From contig JANZZG010000019.1 of the NCBI GenBank assembly GCA_026419515.1, positions 1-32,980 on the forward strand: DNA of 32,980 nucleotides. Direction: 5' to 3'. Position numbers and translations under genes: made by a program. Positions 24,327-32,980 of the stretch are shown piece after piece. Numbering within the stretch: position 1 is the stretch's first letter; each line of letters begins with the position of its first letter. A model generated the notes under the pieces. That model did not search any database and had not been told where the DNA came from. It saw nothing but the letters and a program-made list of their open reading frames with translations. This DNA comes from Methylophilaceae bacterium. Lineage in GTDB: Bacteria > Pseudomonadota > Gammaproteobacteria > Burkholderiales > Methylophilaceae.

Positions 24327-25268
24327 TTATGCCAGTTGGATTTCGCTGCCAAATGCAGCATGGTAACGTGCAGCGATTTCCTCGCGGCTGGGCCTATGGT
24401 TTTGTCCACCGCGGCTGGCGATCTTGATGGCCCCCATCACCGCCGCCAGCCGACCGGTGATCTCCCACTCCCAGCCTTGCGCGATGCCATAAAGCAAGCC
24501 GGCGCGGTAGGCATCGCCACAGCCGGTCGGATCGACGATCCGCTCTGCCTTTACACAGGGAATCTCGATACATCGACCTTGGGCATGGATCACCGAGCCA
24601 CGCGGCCCCAACGTGACCACCAATGCCTTCACTTTGTGCGCCAGCATTTCGATGGTTTGACCCGTCTTCTCCTGCATAAGTTGCGCTTCATAATCGTTGA
24701 GCGCCACGTAGTCGGCCTGTTCAATGAATTGCATCAGTTCCTCTCCGCTGAACATGGGCAGTCCTTGCCCCGGGTCGAACAAGAACGGGATGCCGGCTTC
24801 ACGAAACTCACGCGCATGCTGGAACATGCCCTCGCGTCCATCCGGCGCGATGATCCCCAGCCCGACGTCCTGTGCGTCGGCCACCCGGTTTGCGTGGGAA
24901 TGGTTCATCGCCCCCGGATGGAAAGCGGTGATCTGGTTGTCATCGATGTCGGTGGTGATGAAGGCTTGCGCGGTGTAACTTCCCGCGATCCGGCGCACGT
25001 GCCGCATGTCCAACCCGTTGTCGTTCAGCCAGTTGGCGTAAGGGACGAAATCGTCGCCCACCGTCGCCATGATGAGCGGGCTGCCACCCAATAACTTCAG
25101 GTTGTAGGCGATGTTGCCCGCCGTGCCGCCAAACTCGCGCCGTAGATCAGGCACGAGAAAAGCGACGTTGAGGATGTGGATCTTGTCCGGCAGGATGTGG
25201 TTCTTGAACCGGTCATGAAACACCATGATGGTGTCATAGGCGAGCGAACCGCAGATCAAAATATGCAT
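24327..25268 (-). CDS. PfkB family carbohydrate (or nucleoside) kinase
   Basis: This 313-residue kinase has the ribokinase fold. It opens with MHILICGSLAYDTIMVF, then FGGTAGNIAYNLKLLGG (substrate site), and the PfkB signature DPTGCGDAYRAG with the catalytic base Asp252. It transfers phosphate from ATP to a sugar or nucleoside. Similar proteins are often annotated as adenosine kinase or simply sugar kinase; the substrate cannot be read here. It sits 10 bp before the SlyB-like gene and 40 bp after hemJ on the same strand. Confidence 0.9.
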   Translation of the reverse strand: MHILICGSLAYDTIMVFHDRFKNHILPDKIHILNVAFLVPDLRREFGGTAGNIAYNLKLLGGSPLIMATVGDDFVPYANWLNDNGLDMRHVRRIAGSYTAQAFITTDIDDNQITAFHPGAMNHSHANRVADAQDVGLGIIAPDGREGMFQHAREFREAGIPFLFDPGQGLPMFSGEELMQFIEQADYVALNDYEAQLMQEKTGQTIEMLAHKVKALVVTLGPRGSVIHAQGRCIEIPCVKAERIVDPTGCGDAYRAGLLYGIAQGWEWEITGRLAAVMGAIKIASRGGQNHRPSREEIAARYHAAFGSEIQLA

Positions 25269-25308
25269 GAGATCGATGTCAGAGCGTCGAAAAAGCGGAT
25301 TGTTCCAG

Positions 25309-25716
25309 TCAGAATGGCTTGACCACGACCAGGATCACGACCGCAGTCAGCAGTAGCACGGGAATCTCGTTGAACCAGCGATACCAGACATGGCTGCGCG
25401 TATTGCGCCCGGCGGCAAAGTCCTTCACCAACCGGCCGCAATACAGGTGATAGGCCACCAGCAACCCCACCAGTACCAGCTTGGCATGCATCCAGCCGCC
25501 CGTAATACCATAACCTAACCAAAGCCAGAGCCCGAAACCCAGCGCTAGTATGGCCAGCGGTGTCATGAAGCGGTACAGCTTGCGTTCCATCAGCGCCAGC
25601 CGCTCGGCAGTCGGCCCTTCCACCATGGCATGGTTGACGAACAGGCGTGGCAGATAGAACAGCCCGGCGAACCAGCTGGTCACGAAAATGATATGCAGCG
25701 CCTTGACCCACAGCAT
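25309..25716 (-). CDS. hemJ: Protoporphyrinogen oxidase HemJ
   Basis: This 135-residue protein has four membrane helices and matches the HemJ (UPF0093/TIGR00701) family, which oxidises protoporphyrinogen IX in haem synthesis. Conserved features seen are KALHIIFVTSWFAGLFYLPR with His8, MERKLYRFMTPLA, and WMHAKL with Lys79. The C-terminal block RWFNEIPVLLLTAVVILVVVKPF is also typical. GAGGTGAGG precedes the ATG. The 111 bp upstream hold no gene; a 10-bp palindrome CAAACGTTTG is at 25783-25792. Confidence 0.9.
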   Translation of the reverse strand: MLWVKALHIIFVTSWFAGLFYLPRLFVNHAMVEGPTAERLALMERKLYRFMTPLAILALGFGLWLWLGYGITGGWMHAKLVLVGLLVAYHLYCGRLVKDFAAGRNTRSHVWYRWFNEIPVLLLTAVVILVVVKPF

Positions 25717-25827
25717 CGGTCCTCACCTCAAAACCGAGTCAACAGACGTGGAGCACCTCCGGCACACGGTCCAAGCGCAAATCAAACGTTTGCACTTTCG
25801 GACTTGGCCAGGGACCATGACAGCCCC

Positions 25828-26364
25828 TCATGGGAGGCTTCCCTTGCGCAGGTTTTCCAGATGCTCGCCCATTTCCCGTCGGTAAGTATAGTAGGACATG
25901 TCAGGAAAAGGCGCCCCCAGCCCGCTGCCGACCGCGGAAATATGGCCACGCTCCAGGGCTGCGTAAGTGAAAACGTGGGTGAGCGCATCCCGCACCCAGA
26001 TCGATTGCGGTTCATCACTGCGGGTACGCCGGTATTCCAGCTTGCCGTCGAAAAAAGATTCCGGCTGACTTCCCAACCAGCGTTGCATGGCGCGGAGCTC
26101 CTGACGCAGGGCGTTTTTCAGCTCACGCCAGTCGGCATGCAACACCGGCGTATAGACCTCGGCATGGGCTTCCCCTTTGAGCCGGGCATCCCATTTGCGA
26201 AAGAAAAACAGCAAGTGATCCAGCGAGCCATGAATGCTGCCGAAAAAAAGCTTCTGGTTGCTGTTCCGAGCCGGATCATCCAACCGGTCCAACGCATTGA
26301 ACAGGACATCGTTGGCCCAATGCTGATAATCGGCCTGATACAGAAAATACTGTTTGAAACTCAT
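25828..26364 (-). CDS. DinB family protein with altered metal motif
   Basis: This 178-residue four-helix protein begins MSFKQYFLYQADYQHWANDVLFNAL, typical of DinB/YfiT-like proteins. The first metal His is likely in SIHGSLDHLLFFFRKW. In helix four, where the family has His-x3-His-x3-His-Arg-Gly-Gln, this protein reads THVFTYAALERGH, so the second and third His are Tyr and Glu. Family roles are poorly known and often thiol-linked. Its start overlaps the stop of the thioredoxin-like gene by four bases (ATGA). Confidence 0.85.
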   Translation of the reverse strand: MSFKQYFLYQADYQHWANDVLFNALDRLDDPARNSNQKLFFGSIHGSLDHLLFFFRKWDARLKGEAHAEVYTPVLHADWRELKNALRQELRAMQRWLGSQPESFFDGKLEYRRTRSDEPQSIWVRDALTHVFTYAALERGHISAVGSGLGAPFPDMSYYTYRREMGEHLENLRKGSLP

Positions 26365-26858
26365 GAAGAGGGTCTCCCCAGTTCTCGGTCCAGCATGGCA
26401 TGCAATTTCGCGAAATCCAGCTCGCCCACCACCCGCTGCACCACATGCCCATCGCGGTTGATGACGATGGAAGTCGGTGTCAGCTGCACATCCCCGAACG
26501 CCGCGGCCAGGCGGCCATCCGCATCCAGCGTCACCGGGAAAGGCAGCGCATGTTTCTTGGCATAGTTCACCACATGACTGGGAGGATCATAAGACATGGC
26601 CACCGCCACCACCTCGAACCCCTTGGCATGGTACTGCCGGTACGTCTCGACCAACTTGGGCATTTCCGCCACGCACCCCGGACAACTGGTGGCCCAGAAA
26701 TTGATCAACGCCACTTTGCCGTGGAGTGCCTCCGTCGCGATCTGTCGGCCATCCAAGGTAGTGAACATCACGCGCGGCGCACGCTCGGGCGTGGCCAATA
26801 CCCACCACAGCCCCCCCAGTAGCGCAACCGCCAGCACGGGCAACAGCCATTTTTTCAC
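26361..26858 (-). CDS. TlpA-like thiol-disulfide protein
   Basis: This 165-residue protein has an N-terminal membrane or signal helix (MKKWLLPVLAVALLGGLWWVLA) and a periplasmic thioredoxin fold. The active site is Cys-Pro-Gly-Cys in NFWATSCPGCVAEMP, and the cis-proline is in LTPTSIV. It should reduce periplasmic disulfides, for instance for cytochrome c assembly. The start is GTG at 26858, chosen because GGAGG lies about nine bases upstream. A frame from an ATG at 26936 would include the ribosome site and promoter. Confidence 0.9.
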   Translation of the reverse strand: MKKWLLPVLAVALLGGLWWVLATPERAPRVMFTTLDGRQIATEALHGKVALINFWATSCPGCVAEMPKLVETYRQYHAKGFEVVAVAMSYDPPSHVVNYAKKHALPFPVTLDADGRLAAAFGDVQLTPTSIVINRDGHVVQRVVGELDFAKLHAMLDRELGRPSS

Positions 26859-26893
26859 GTACCCCCACCTCCTCAGTGCAGTCCAACGCTTCA

Positions 26894-26921
26894 AGTGTAA
26901 CGTCACTGCCGGCAAATGCAA
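26894..26921 (-). promoter_or_regulatory. Promoter candidate for the TlpA-DinB genes
   Basis: On the minus strand TTGCAT (26921-26916) is followed after 16 bases by TACACT (26899-26894). The +1 would be near 26887, about 28 bases before the GTG start, leaving room for the GGAGG site. Confidence 0.5.
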
Positions 26922-26971
26922 ACCGGAAACCCCCATTGACCGACGCGTTTATCGTCCATGACGCAAAAGCT

Positions 26972-26977
26972 TATAAT
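26972..26977 (+). promoter_or_regulatory. -10 box of the DUF3683 oxidoreductase gene
   Basis: A perfect TATAAT lies 28 bases before the chosen ATG at 27006. No good -35 is seen at normal spacing. It argues against translation from the in-frame ATG at 26958, which is upstream of it. Confidence 0.5.
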
Positions 26978-27005
26978 GCAGACTCGATTCGATGAGCGTG
27001 GTTCC

Positions 27006-30000
27006 ATGATCTTTCGCCTACGCGAAATTCCTTACAACTATACGTCGTTCTCCGACCGGGAGATCGTCATCCGTTTTCTCGGCGAAGAATGCTGGGACAT
27101 CCTCAACCAGCTGCGTGCCGAACGCAAGACTGGCCGCTCGGCCCGTATGTTGTTCGAAGTCCTGGGTGATCTTTGGGTCGTGACGCGCAACCCCTACCTG
27201 CAAGACGATCTGCTGGACAATGCCAAGCGGCGGCGGGCACTGATCTCGGCGATGCACCACCGCATCCAGGCCATCGAAGCACGCGGCCAAGACAACCCCA
27301 AAGTGGTCCGGTTGATCGCGGCAGCCCGTGCTGCGGTCGCGCGTTTCGAAGATGACTTCCGGACCACGGCCGAGCTCAGACGCAAAGTGCTGGCCCGCTT
27401 GAGCAAAGTCACGCGTCGCGACAATATCGCATTCGATGGCTTGGCGCGGGTCTCTCATGTCACTGATGCCACCGACTGGCGTGTGGAATATCCTTTCGTG
27501 GTGCTCTACCCAGACACCGAGCAGGAAGTGGCCCCGCTGGTCAAAGGATGCATCGAACTCGGCCTGACCGTGATCCCGCGTGGCGGGGGTACGGGCTACA
27601 CCGGGGGCGCAGTGCCCTTGACGCCGCTGTCGGCGGTGATCAACACCGAAAAGCTGGATAGCCTGTCTGGGGTCGAATTGCGCAGCCTGCCAGGCGTCTC
27701 CGGGCAAGTGCCGACCATACGCTGTGGTGCCGGTGTAGTCACGCGTCGTGTGATGGAAGTCGCCAATGAGGCGGGCTACGAATTCGCCGTCGATCCCACC
27801 TCGGCCGATGCCTCTTGCATCGGCGGCAACGTAGCGATGAACGCAGGTGGCAAGAAGGCTGTGTTGTGGGGAACCGCGCTCGACAATCTAGCCTCCTGGC
27901 GCATGGTGACGCCCGACGCGGAATGGTTGGAAGTGGAGCGTCTGGACCACAATCTGGGCAAGATTCACGACGTGGAAACCGCGCGTTTCCGTATCACCCG
28001 CTATGGTGCAGACGGCAGGACGGTACGCAGCCAGGAAATCCTGGAAATCCCCGGTTCCCGCTTCAGAAAAGCGGGGCTGGGCAAAGACGTCACCGACAAG
28101 TTCCTGGCCGGCCTGCCCGGCATCCAGAAAGAAGGCTGTGATGGCCTCATTACCTCGGCCACTTTCATCCTGCATCGCATGCCGCGCCATGTCAGGACGG
28201 TGTGCCTGGAATTCTTCGGGCCGGTGGCGCGAGCAGTGCCGGCGATCGTGGAAATCACCTCGCTGTTCAAAGGTGGCAATCCCACAGGCACCGTGCTGGC
28301 GGGGCTGGAGCATCTGGACGAGCGCTACCTCAAAGCCGTTGGCTATGCCACCAAAGCCAGCCGGGCCGAGCGTCCGAAAATGGTGCTGATCGCCGATCTC
28401 GCCAGCGACGACGAAAGGGCGGTCGGCGAAGCTGCCTCACAGGTCGTGCGACTGGCCAACGCACGAGGCGGCGAAGGCTTCATCGCCGTGTCCGCCGAAG
28501 CGCGCAAAAAGTTCTGGCTGGACCGGGCCCGCACCGCCGCCATCGCGGCCCATACCAATGCGTTCAAGATCAACGAGGACGTGGTCATTCCACTCGACCG
28601 GCTGGCCGACTACACCGATGGCGTGGAACGCATCAACATCGAGCTTTCGATCAACAACAAGCTGCGCTTGCTGGATGCCTTGGAGGCATTCCTGCGCGGT
28701 GAGCTGCCGCTGGTCCAAGACGAAGAAACCCAAGTCGACGCGGACATGGTGGCTTCCAAACGCGCGTTGGCGCTCGATCATATCGCCCAGGTGCGGCAGC
28801 GCTGGACGCACGTGCTGTCCAATCTCGATGCGCCAGTCAGCACACTCGCCCTGCTGGGTATGACGTGGGCGGCGCAAGCCGACGAGGAGGAACCAGCCAG
28901 TGTGTTTCGAGCGGTGCAGGAGCACCGTCTGCGCATCTCCTGGAAACGGGACGTGCGCCGGACGCTGCACCAGATTTTCGCCGGCCGGGCGTATACCAAG
29001 ATCCTCGAGCGCTGTGACGGCATCCACCAGCAGATCCTCAAGAGTCGCGTGTTCATCGCCCTCCACATGCATGCCGGCGATGGCAACGTGCATACCAATA
29101 TCCCGGTCAACTCCGATGACTATGCCATGCTGCACGAAGCCAACCAGGCAGTGGCACGCATCATGGCGCTGGCCACGGCGCTCGGAGGCGTCATCTCCGG
29201 CGAGCATGGCATCGGCATCACCAAGCTGGAATTTCTCGACCCACAGAGCATCGAAACTTTCGCCGCATACAAACGCAAAGTGGACCCACATGGCCACTTC
29301 AACAAAGGCAAGCTACTGCCCGGCGCCGACTTGCGGCGTGCCTACACCCCCAGCTTTAGCCTACTGGAGCTGGAATCGCTCATCATGGAGCAGTCGGAGA
29401 TCGGCCAAATCGCCGATTCGATCAAGGATTGCCTGCGCTGCGGCAAATGCAAGCCGGTGTGCACCACGCACGTCCCGCGGGCGAATTTGCTCTATTCTCC
29501 GCGCAACAAGATCCTGGCGACTTCGCTGCTGATCGAGGCGTTCCTGTATGAGGAGCAGACGCGGCGCGGTATTTCGCTTAAACATTTCGACGAATTCAAC
29601 GACGTTGCCGACCATTGCACGGTATGCCACCGCTGCGTCAACCCCTGTCCGGTGGACATCGACTTCGGTGACGTGTCGATCGCCATGCGCAATTTTTTGC
29701 GCAAACACGGCAAAAAGTCGTTCAATCTCGGCACCATGGCGGCGATGGCCTTCCTCAACGTCAAGGATCCGGCTACCCTCAAGCTGATTCGTGCCGGCAT
29801 GATCCAGTTCGGCTATGCCGCGCAGCGCCTCATGCACCAGATGGCAAAGCGACTGGGACTCACCGGCGGCTTCAAGCGCCGTCCGCCCGCCACCTTGGGC
29901 AAGCCGGAAATCAAGGCGCAGGTGATCCACTTTCTGAATCGGCCCATGCCCAAACAGCTGCCCAGCAAGACGGCACGCGCCCTGCTCGGCCTGGAGGACC

Positions 30001-30833
30001 CCACGCTGGTGCCCATCATCCGCAACCCGCAGAAAACCGGCGAGGACAGCGATGCCGTGTTCTATTTCCCTGGCTGTGGTTCGGAGCGCCTGTTCAGCCA
30101 GGTGGGGCTCGCCACCCAGGCACTGCTCTACGAGGTCGGAGCCATCACCGTACTGCCACCCGGCTACCTGTGCTGCGGCTATCCGCAGACGGCCGCCGGC
30201 CATCACGACAAAGGCCAGCAGATCACCATCGAAAACCGGGTGCTGTTCCATCGTGTGGCCAATACCCTCAACTATCTCGACATCAAAACCGTCATCGTGT
30301 CCTGCGGCACCTGCATGGATCAGCTGCTGAAATACGAATTCGACAAGATCTTTCCCGGCTGCCGCCTGCTCGACATCCACGAATATCTCATGGAAAAGGG
30401 GCTGAAGCTGGAGGGCGTGCGTGGTGTGCGCTACATGTATCACGAGCCCTGTCACACGCCGATGAAAACTTACGCCGGTCCCCAGGTCGCCAGCACGCTG
30501 ATGGGCATGGAAGTACCGCTGAACGACCGTTGCTGTGGCGAAGCGGGCACTTTTGCGGTATCCCGCCCCGACATCGCCACCCAGGTCAAGATGCGCAAGC
30601 AAGAAGAGATCGAGCAAGGCGTCTCCCGGCTTGGTGCTGCCCTTGGCCAGTCGGTCAAGATCCTCACCTCCTGTCCGTCTTGCCTGCAAGGACTCGCCCG
30701 CTACAGCGACGATACCGGGGTGGCGGCCGATTACATCGTGGTGGAAATGGCACGGCATCTGCTGGGCGAGAACTGGATGCAGGACTTCCTGGCACGTGCC
30801 AACCAGGGCGGCATCGAGAAAGTCCTGCTATAG
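27006..30833 (+). CDS. DUF3683 FAD-linked oxidoreductase with Fe-S and CCG domains
   Basis: This 1275-residue cytoplasmic or membrane-associated protein starts with a DUF3683 region ([31 protein letters not shown] split over residues 1-31). An FAD-binding domain follows (~160-420, [15 protein letters not shown]), then an FAD-oxidase C-terminal domain with [16 protein letters not shown] and GEHGIG. Next are two 4Fe-4S motifs ([11 protein letters not shown] ~810, [11 protein letters not shown] ~870) and two CCG domains ([16 protein letters not shown]). The layout resembles a fused GlcD-GlcF or D-lactate dehydrogenase, so a 2-hydroxyacid is a likely substrate, donating electrons to quinone or a carrier. 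That is inferred from domains only. Confidence 0.9.
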   Translation: MIFRLREIPYNYTSFSDREIVIRFLGEECWDILNQLRAERKTGRSARMLFEVLGDLWVVTRNPYLQDDLLDNAKRRRALISAMHHRIQAIEARGQDNPKVVRLIAAARAAVARFEDDFRTTAELRRKVLARLSKVTRRDNIAFDGLARVSHVTDATDWRVEYPFVVLYPDTEQEVAPLVKGCIELGLTVIPRGGGTGYTGGAVPLTPLSAVINTEKLDSLSGVELRSLPGVSGQVPTIRCGAGVVTRRVMEVANEAGYEFAVDPTSADASCIGGNVAMNAGGKKAVLWGTALDNLASWRMVTPDAEWLEVERLDHNLGKIHDVETARFRITRYGADGRTVRSQEILEIPGSRFRKAGLGKDVTDKFLAGLPGIQKEGCDGLITSATFILHRMPRHVRTVCLEFFGPVARAVPAIVEITSLFKGGNPTGTVLAGLEHLDERYLKAVGYATKASRAERPKMVLIADLASDDERAVGEAASQVVRLANARGGEGFIAVSAEARKKFWLDRARTAAIAAHTNAFKINEDVVIPLDRLADYTDGVERINIELSINNKLRLLDALEAFLRGELPLVQDEETQVDADMVASKRALALDHIAQVRQRWTHVLSNLDAPVSTLALLGMTWAAQADEEEPASVFRAVQEHRLRISWKRDVRRTLHQIFAGRAYTKILERCDGIHQQILKSRVFIALHMHAGDGNVHTNIPVNSDDYAMLHEANQAVARIMALATALGGVISGEHGIGITKLEFLDPQSIETFAAYKRKVDPHGHFNKGKLLPGADLRRAYTPSFSLLELESLIMEQSEIGQIADSIKDCLRCGKCKPVCTTHVPRANLLYSPRNKILATSLLIEAFLYEEQTRRGISLKHFDEFNDVADHCTVCHRCVNPCPVDIDFGDVSIAMRNFLRKHGKKSFNLGTMAAMAFLNVKDPATLKLIRAGMIQFGYAAQRLMHQMAKRLGLTGGFKRRPPATLGKPEIKAQVIHFLNRPMPKQLPSKTARALLGLEDPTLVPIIRNPQKTGEDSDAVFYFPGCGSERLFSQVGLATQALLYEVGAITVLPPGYLCCGYPQTAAGHHDKGQQITIENRVLFHRVANTLNYLDIKTVIVSCGTCMDQLLKYEFDKIFPGCRLLDIHEYLMEKGLKLEGVRGVRYMYHEPCHTPMKTYAGPQVASTLMGMEVPLNDRCCGEAGTFAVSRPDIATQVKMRKQEEIEQGVSRLGAALGQSVKILTSCPSCLQGLARYSDDTGVAADYIVVEMARHLLGENWMQDFLARANQGGIEKVLL

Positions 30834-30842
30834 GCCCCTGCG

Positions 30843-32980
30843 ATGGACTTTCGGCGCCACTGGCTCGACTTGATCTTCGCGCAGCCTTGGCAAGCCGTCA
30901 TACTGATCACCGGTCTCGTCGCCTCCTTCGGCCTGGCCCTGCTGGTCCAGCGCTATGAGACCTCGGCGGAACAACAGCGTTTCGAACGCCTGGCGGATGA
31001 AGTCAAGGATGCCGTCAAGACGCGTCTTGACACCCATCAACACCTGATGGAGTCGGTCCGCGCCGCCTTCCTCACCGACGAAAACGTGACCGCCGAGGAG
31101 TTTCGCGCCATCGTCGCTTCGCTCAACATCCGCGAGCATCCGGGCGTCATGGCCATCGGCTTCGTGCGCCGTGTGCCGGCGGCACAACTGGAGCATTACC
31201 TGGCCAGGGTGCGGCAAACCAGCCGCCGCGACTTCATGCTCCGGCTCATCGACACGCCGCTCGAACACGAATACCGCATCCTGGAACATTCCGAAGCCAT
31301 CCAAATGGTGCCACCTGGGCCCTATGGACTGGACTACGGTTCCGAGGCGGTGCGCCGCAGCGCGACGGAAGCCGCGATGCGGAAAGGCAAAGCCGTGCTT
31401 TCGGGCAGCGTGCCATTGATGCGCAGCGGAATGGGCCACATCTTCGTGCTCCCGGTCTATCGCATCGGGCTGCCCACAGACACCGAGGCACAACGACGCA
31501 GTGCGCTGATCGGCTGGGTCAGCATGCCGGTGGTCCTGAAGGAGATGATGCAGGACTTTGCCCAAAAATACACCGGGGTCTTTGACATCGAGCTCTATGA
31601 TAAGGAACAACGTGACCCCTTGTTCGACCTCGACGCCGCCCATCATGCTCCAGCGCAGGGCGGCGCGGGCGGACAGTTTCACGCCAGCCGCAACATCTCC
31701 ATCGGTGGCCGCCAGTGGCTGCTCGAAATGCGCAGTCTGCCGGGATATGAAAAACGAACCGACAATTTGCTTCCCCTCACTCTGCTGGCTTCTGGCACCA
31801 TCATCAGCCTCCTGCTCTCCCTGCTGGTGGGACTGCTGCGGCGCGAGGGCCAGGAATCGCAGCGCTCGCTGCAGGAAAGCCGTGAATACCTGCGCCAGGT
31901 GTTCCAGTCCTCGGTCGATGGCATCATCGTCATCGACGAGCGGGGTGTGATCGAGGAATTCAACGCCGCAGCCGAACAGCTGTTCGGCTACCGCGCCGAC
32001 GAGGTTGTCGGACGAAACGTCAGCATGCTGATGCCTTCGCCCTACCGCGAACAGCACGACCAGTATCTGGCCCGCTACCTGGCGGGGGCACCGCCCAGGG
32101 TCATCGGCATCGGGCGCGAAGTGACAGGGCTAGCCAAAGACGGCCGACGACTGGAACTGTGGCTGGGCATCAGCCGCTTCGACCTCAACGGCAAGATCCG
32201 CTTCGTGGGGCGGGTTGCGGACATCAGCGCACACAAGCGTCTGCAGGAAGAGCTACGCCAGCACCGCGACCACCTGCAGCTCCTGGTGGACAAGCGTACG
32301 GCCGAACTGCGTGCCGCCAAGGAAGCGGCAGAACAAGCCAACCGTGCCAAATCCGCCTTTTTCGCCCAGATTTCCCATGAGTTGCGCACACCTTTGCATG
32401 CCATCATTGGATTCACCGAGCTTGGCCTGGAAAAGGGCGCCCAATTGCCACTGGACAAACTGCTGGACTATTTTGCCAAAATCCACCAAGCCGCCGAACG
32501 TTTGCTGCGCATGGTCAACGAACTGCTCGATCTGTCCAAGCTGGAAGCAGGCAAGATGCACTTTCGCTTCCACCGGCACGACGTGTTGCCGGCGCTGCGC
32601 GAGGTGGCAGTGGAACTGCGACCTCTGGCGGACAAAAAGTCGGTCTCCTTCACCATCGAGTCGCCCGATTTCCCCACGACCCTGATCTGCGACGTCGAAC
32701 GCATGCAGCAAGTATTTCGCAACCTGTTGGCCAACGCCATCCGCTTCAGCCCAGAAGGGGGCGATATTTCCGTACATTTTTCGACCACGGAACTCCCCGG
32801 CCGGCGTGCCGACGATCCCCCACGGGCTGCCTTGCTGATCACCGTCGCCGACCAAGGCCCCGGGATTTCACCGAATGAGCTAGAATTCATTTTTCATTCA
32901 TTCGAGCAAGGCAGTCAGGCCAGCAGCGGTGAAGGTACGGGGTTGGGGCTCGCCATCAGCAGGCAGATCGTGGAAGCCCA
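30843..32980 (+). CDS. CHASE-PAS sensor histidine kinase, 3' end outside the window
   Basis: The frame is open for 712 codons to the window edge. An N-terminal membrane helix (~16-37) leads to a periplasmic CHASE domain (~60-260; MAIGFVRRVP, YGLDYGSEAVRRSATEAA) and a second membrane helix (~310-335). A PAS domain (~345-465; DGIIVIDERGVIEEFNAAAEQLFGYRADE), a coiled coil, and the kinase core follow. The H-box is FFAQISHELRTPLHAIIGF (~506), with N-box NLLANAIRFSPEGG, DQGPGIS and GTGLGLAI. Response-regulator domains could follow beyond the edge. The ATG is 9 bp after the oxidoreductase stop, suggesting co-transcription. No clear ribosome site. Ligand unknown. Confidence 0.93.
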   Translation, partial: MDFRRHWLDLIFAQPWQAVILITGLVASFGLALLVQRYETSAEQQRFERLADEVKDAVKTRLDTHQHLMESVRAAFLTDENVTAEEFRAIVASLNIREHPGVMAIGFVRRVPAAQLEHYLARVRQTSRRDFMLRLIDTPLEHEYRILEHSEAIQMVPPGPYGLDYGSEAVRRSATEAAMRKGKAVLSGSVPLMRSGMGHIFVLPVYRIGLPTDTEAQRRSALIGWVSMPVVLKEMMQDFAQKYTGVFDIELYDKEQRDPLFDLDAAHHAPAQGGAGGQFHASRNISIGGRQWLLEMRSLPGYEKRTDNLLPLTLLASGTIISLLLSLLVGLLRREGQESQRSLQESREYLRQVFQSSVDGIIVIDERGVIEEFNAAAEQLFGYRADEVVGRNVSMLMPSPYREQHDQYLARYLAGAPPRVIGIGREVTGLAKDGRRLELWLGISRFDLNGKIRFVGRVADISAHKRLQEELRQHRDHLQLLVDKRTAELRAAKEAAEQANRAKSAFFAQISHELRTPLHAIIGFTELGLEKGAQLPLDKLLDYFAKIHQAAERLLRMVNELLDLSKLEAGKMHFRFHRHDVLPALREVAVELRPLADKKSVSFTIESPDFPTTLICDVERMQQVFRNLLANAIRFSPEGGDISVHFSTTELPGRRADDPPRAALLITVADQGPGISPNELEFIFHSFEQGSQASSGEGTGLGLAISRQIVEA

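Noticed and set aside
25783-25792. CAAACGTTTG palindrome upstream of hemJ as an operator
   Set aside because: Only 10 bp, expected by chance at this scale, and with no matching second site or clear promoter nearby.

Overview
This 33 kb window is GC-rich, gene-dense chromosome, most likely from a betaproteobacterium. The points suggesting this are the leuC-leuD-leuB order, an M23 peptidase directly before secA with a divergent DUF721 (DciA-like) gene, a ~1275-residue DUF3683/FAD/Fe-S protein, and a citramalate synthase. I cannot name the species from sequence alone.

Region 1 (1-4121) is accessory-like. It holds a partial gene at the left edge, a HI1419/HI1420-type toxin-antitoxin pair, and a REP-associated tyrosine transposase (RAYT) between two tandem arrays of REP palindromes. 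An iron-type alcohol dehydrogenase with a DUF2238 membrane protein follows, closed by a third REP array in the opposite orientation. The REPs come in two sequence classes that differ by a compensatory base-pair swap in the hairpin and always point in opposite directions within an array.

Region 2 (4122-9656) is envelope and secretion housekeeping: secA and its M23 peptidase partner, the divergent DUF721 gene, and dacB (PBP4), which converges on DUF721 with one base between the stop codons.

Region 3 (9814-15382) is signalling. A soluble PAS protein overlaps the start of a membrane-hairpin chemoreceptor, which looks like an Aer receptor split into two genes. The chemoreceptor ends in a CZB (zinc-binding) domain. 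It converges on a 1201-residue membrane GAF-PAS-GGDEF-EAL protein that also ends in a CZB-like domain, so a chemotaxis output and a cyclic-di-GMP output with the same kind of sensor lie side by side.

Region 4 (15603-21637) is branched-chain amino acid synthesis. leuCDB and cimA together can encode pyruvate to 2-oxobutanoate (the citramalate route to isoleucine) plus the isomerase and dehydrogenase steps of leucine synthesis. Between them sits a divergent XRE/MmyB-type regulator with a perfect 26-bp palindrome in the leuC-regulator gap. tRNA-Arg(CCG) and a small gene precede cimA on the same strand.

Region 5 (21737-26858) has a membrane-anchored cytochrome c5-like protein and apaH on the plus strand. 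They converge on a compact minus-strand series: tlpA-like thioredoxin, DinB-like protein, hemJ, PfkB kinase, SlyB-like lipoprotein and PlsC-type acyltransferase, several overlapping by 4 nt.

Region 6 (27006-32980) carries the large DUF3683 FAD/Fe-S oxidoreductase, followed 9 nt later by a CHASE-PAS histidine kinase that runs off the right edge.
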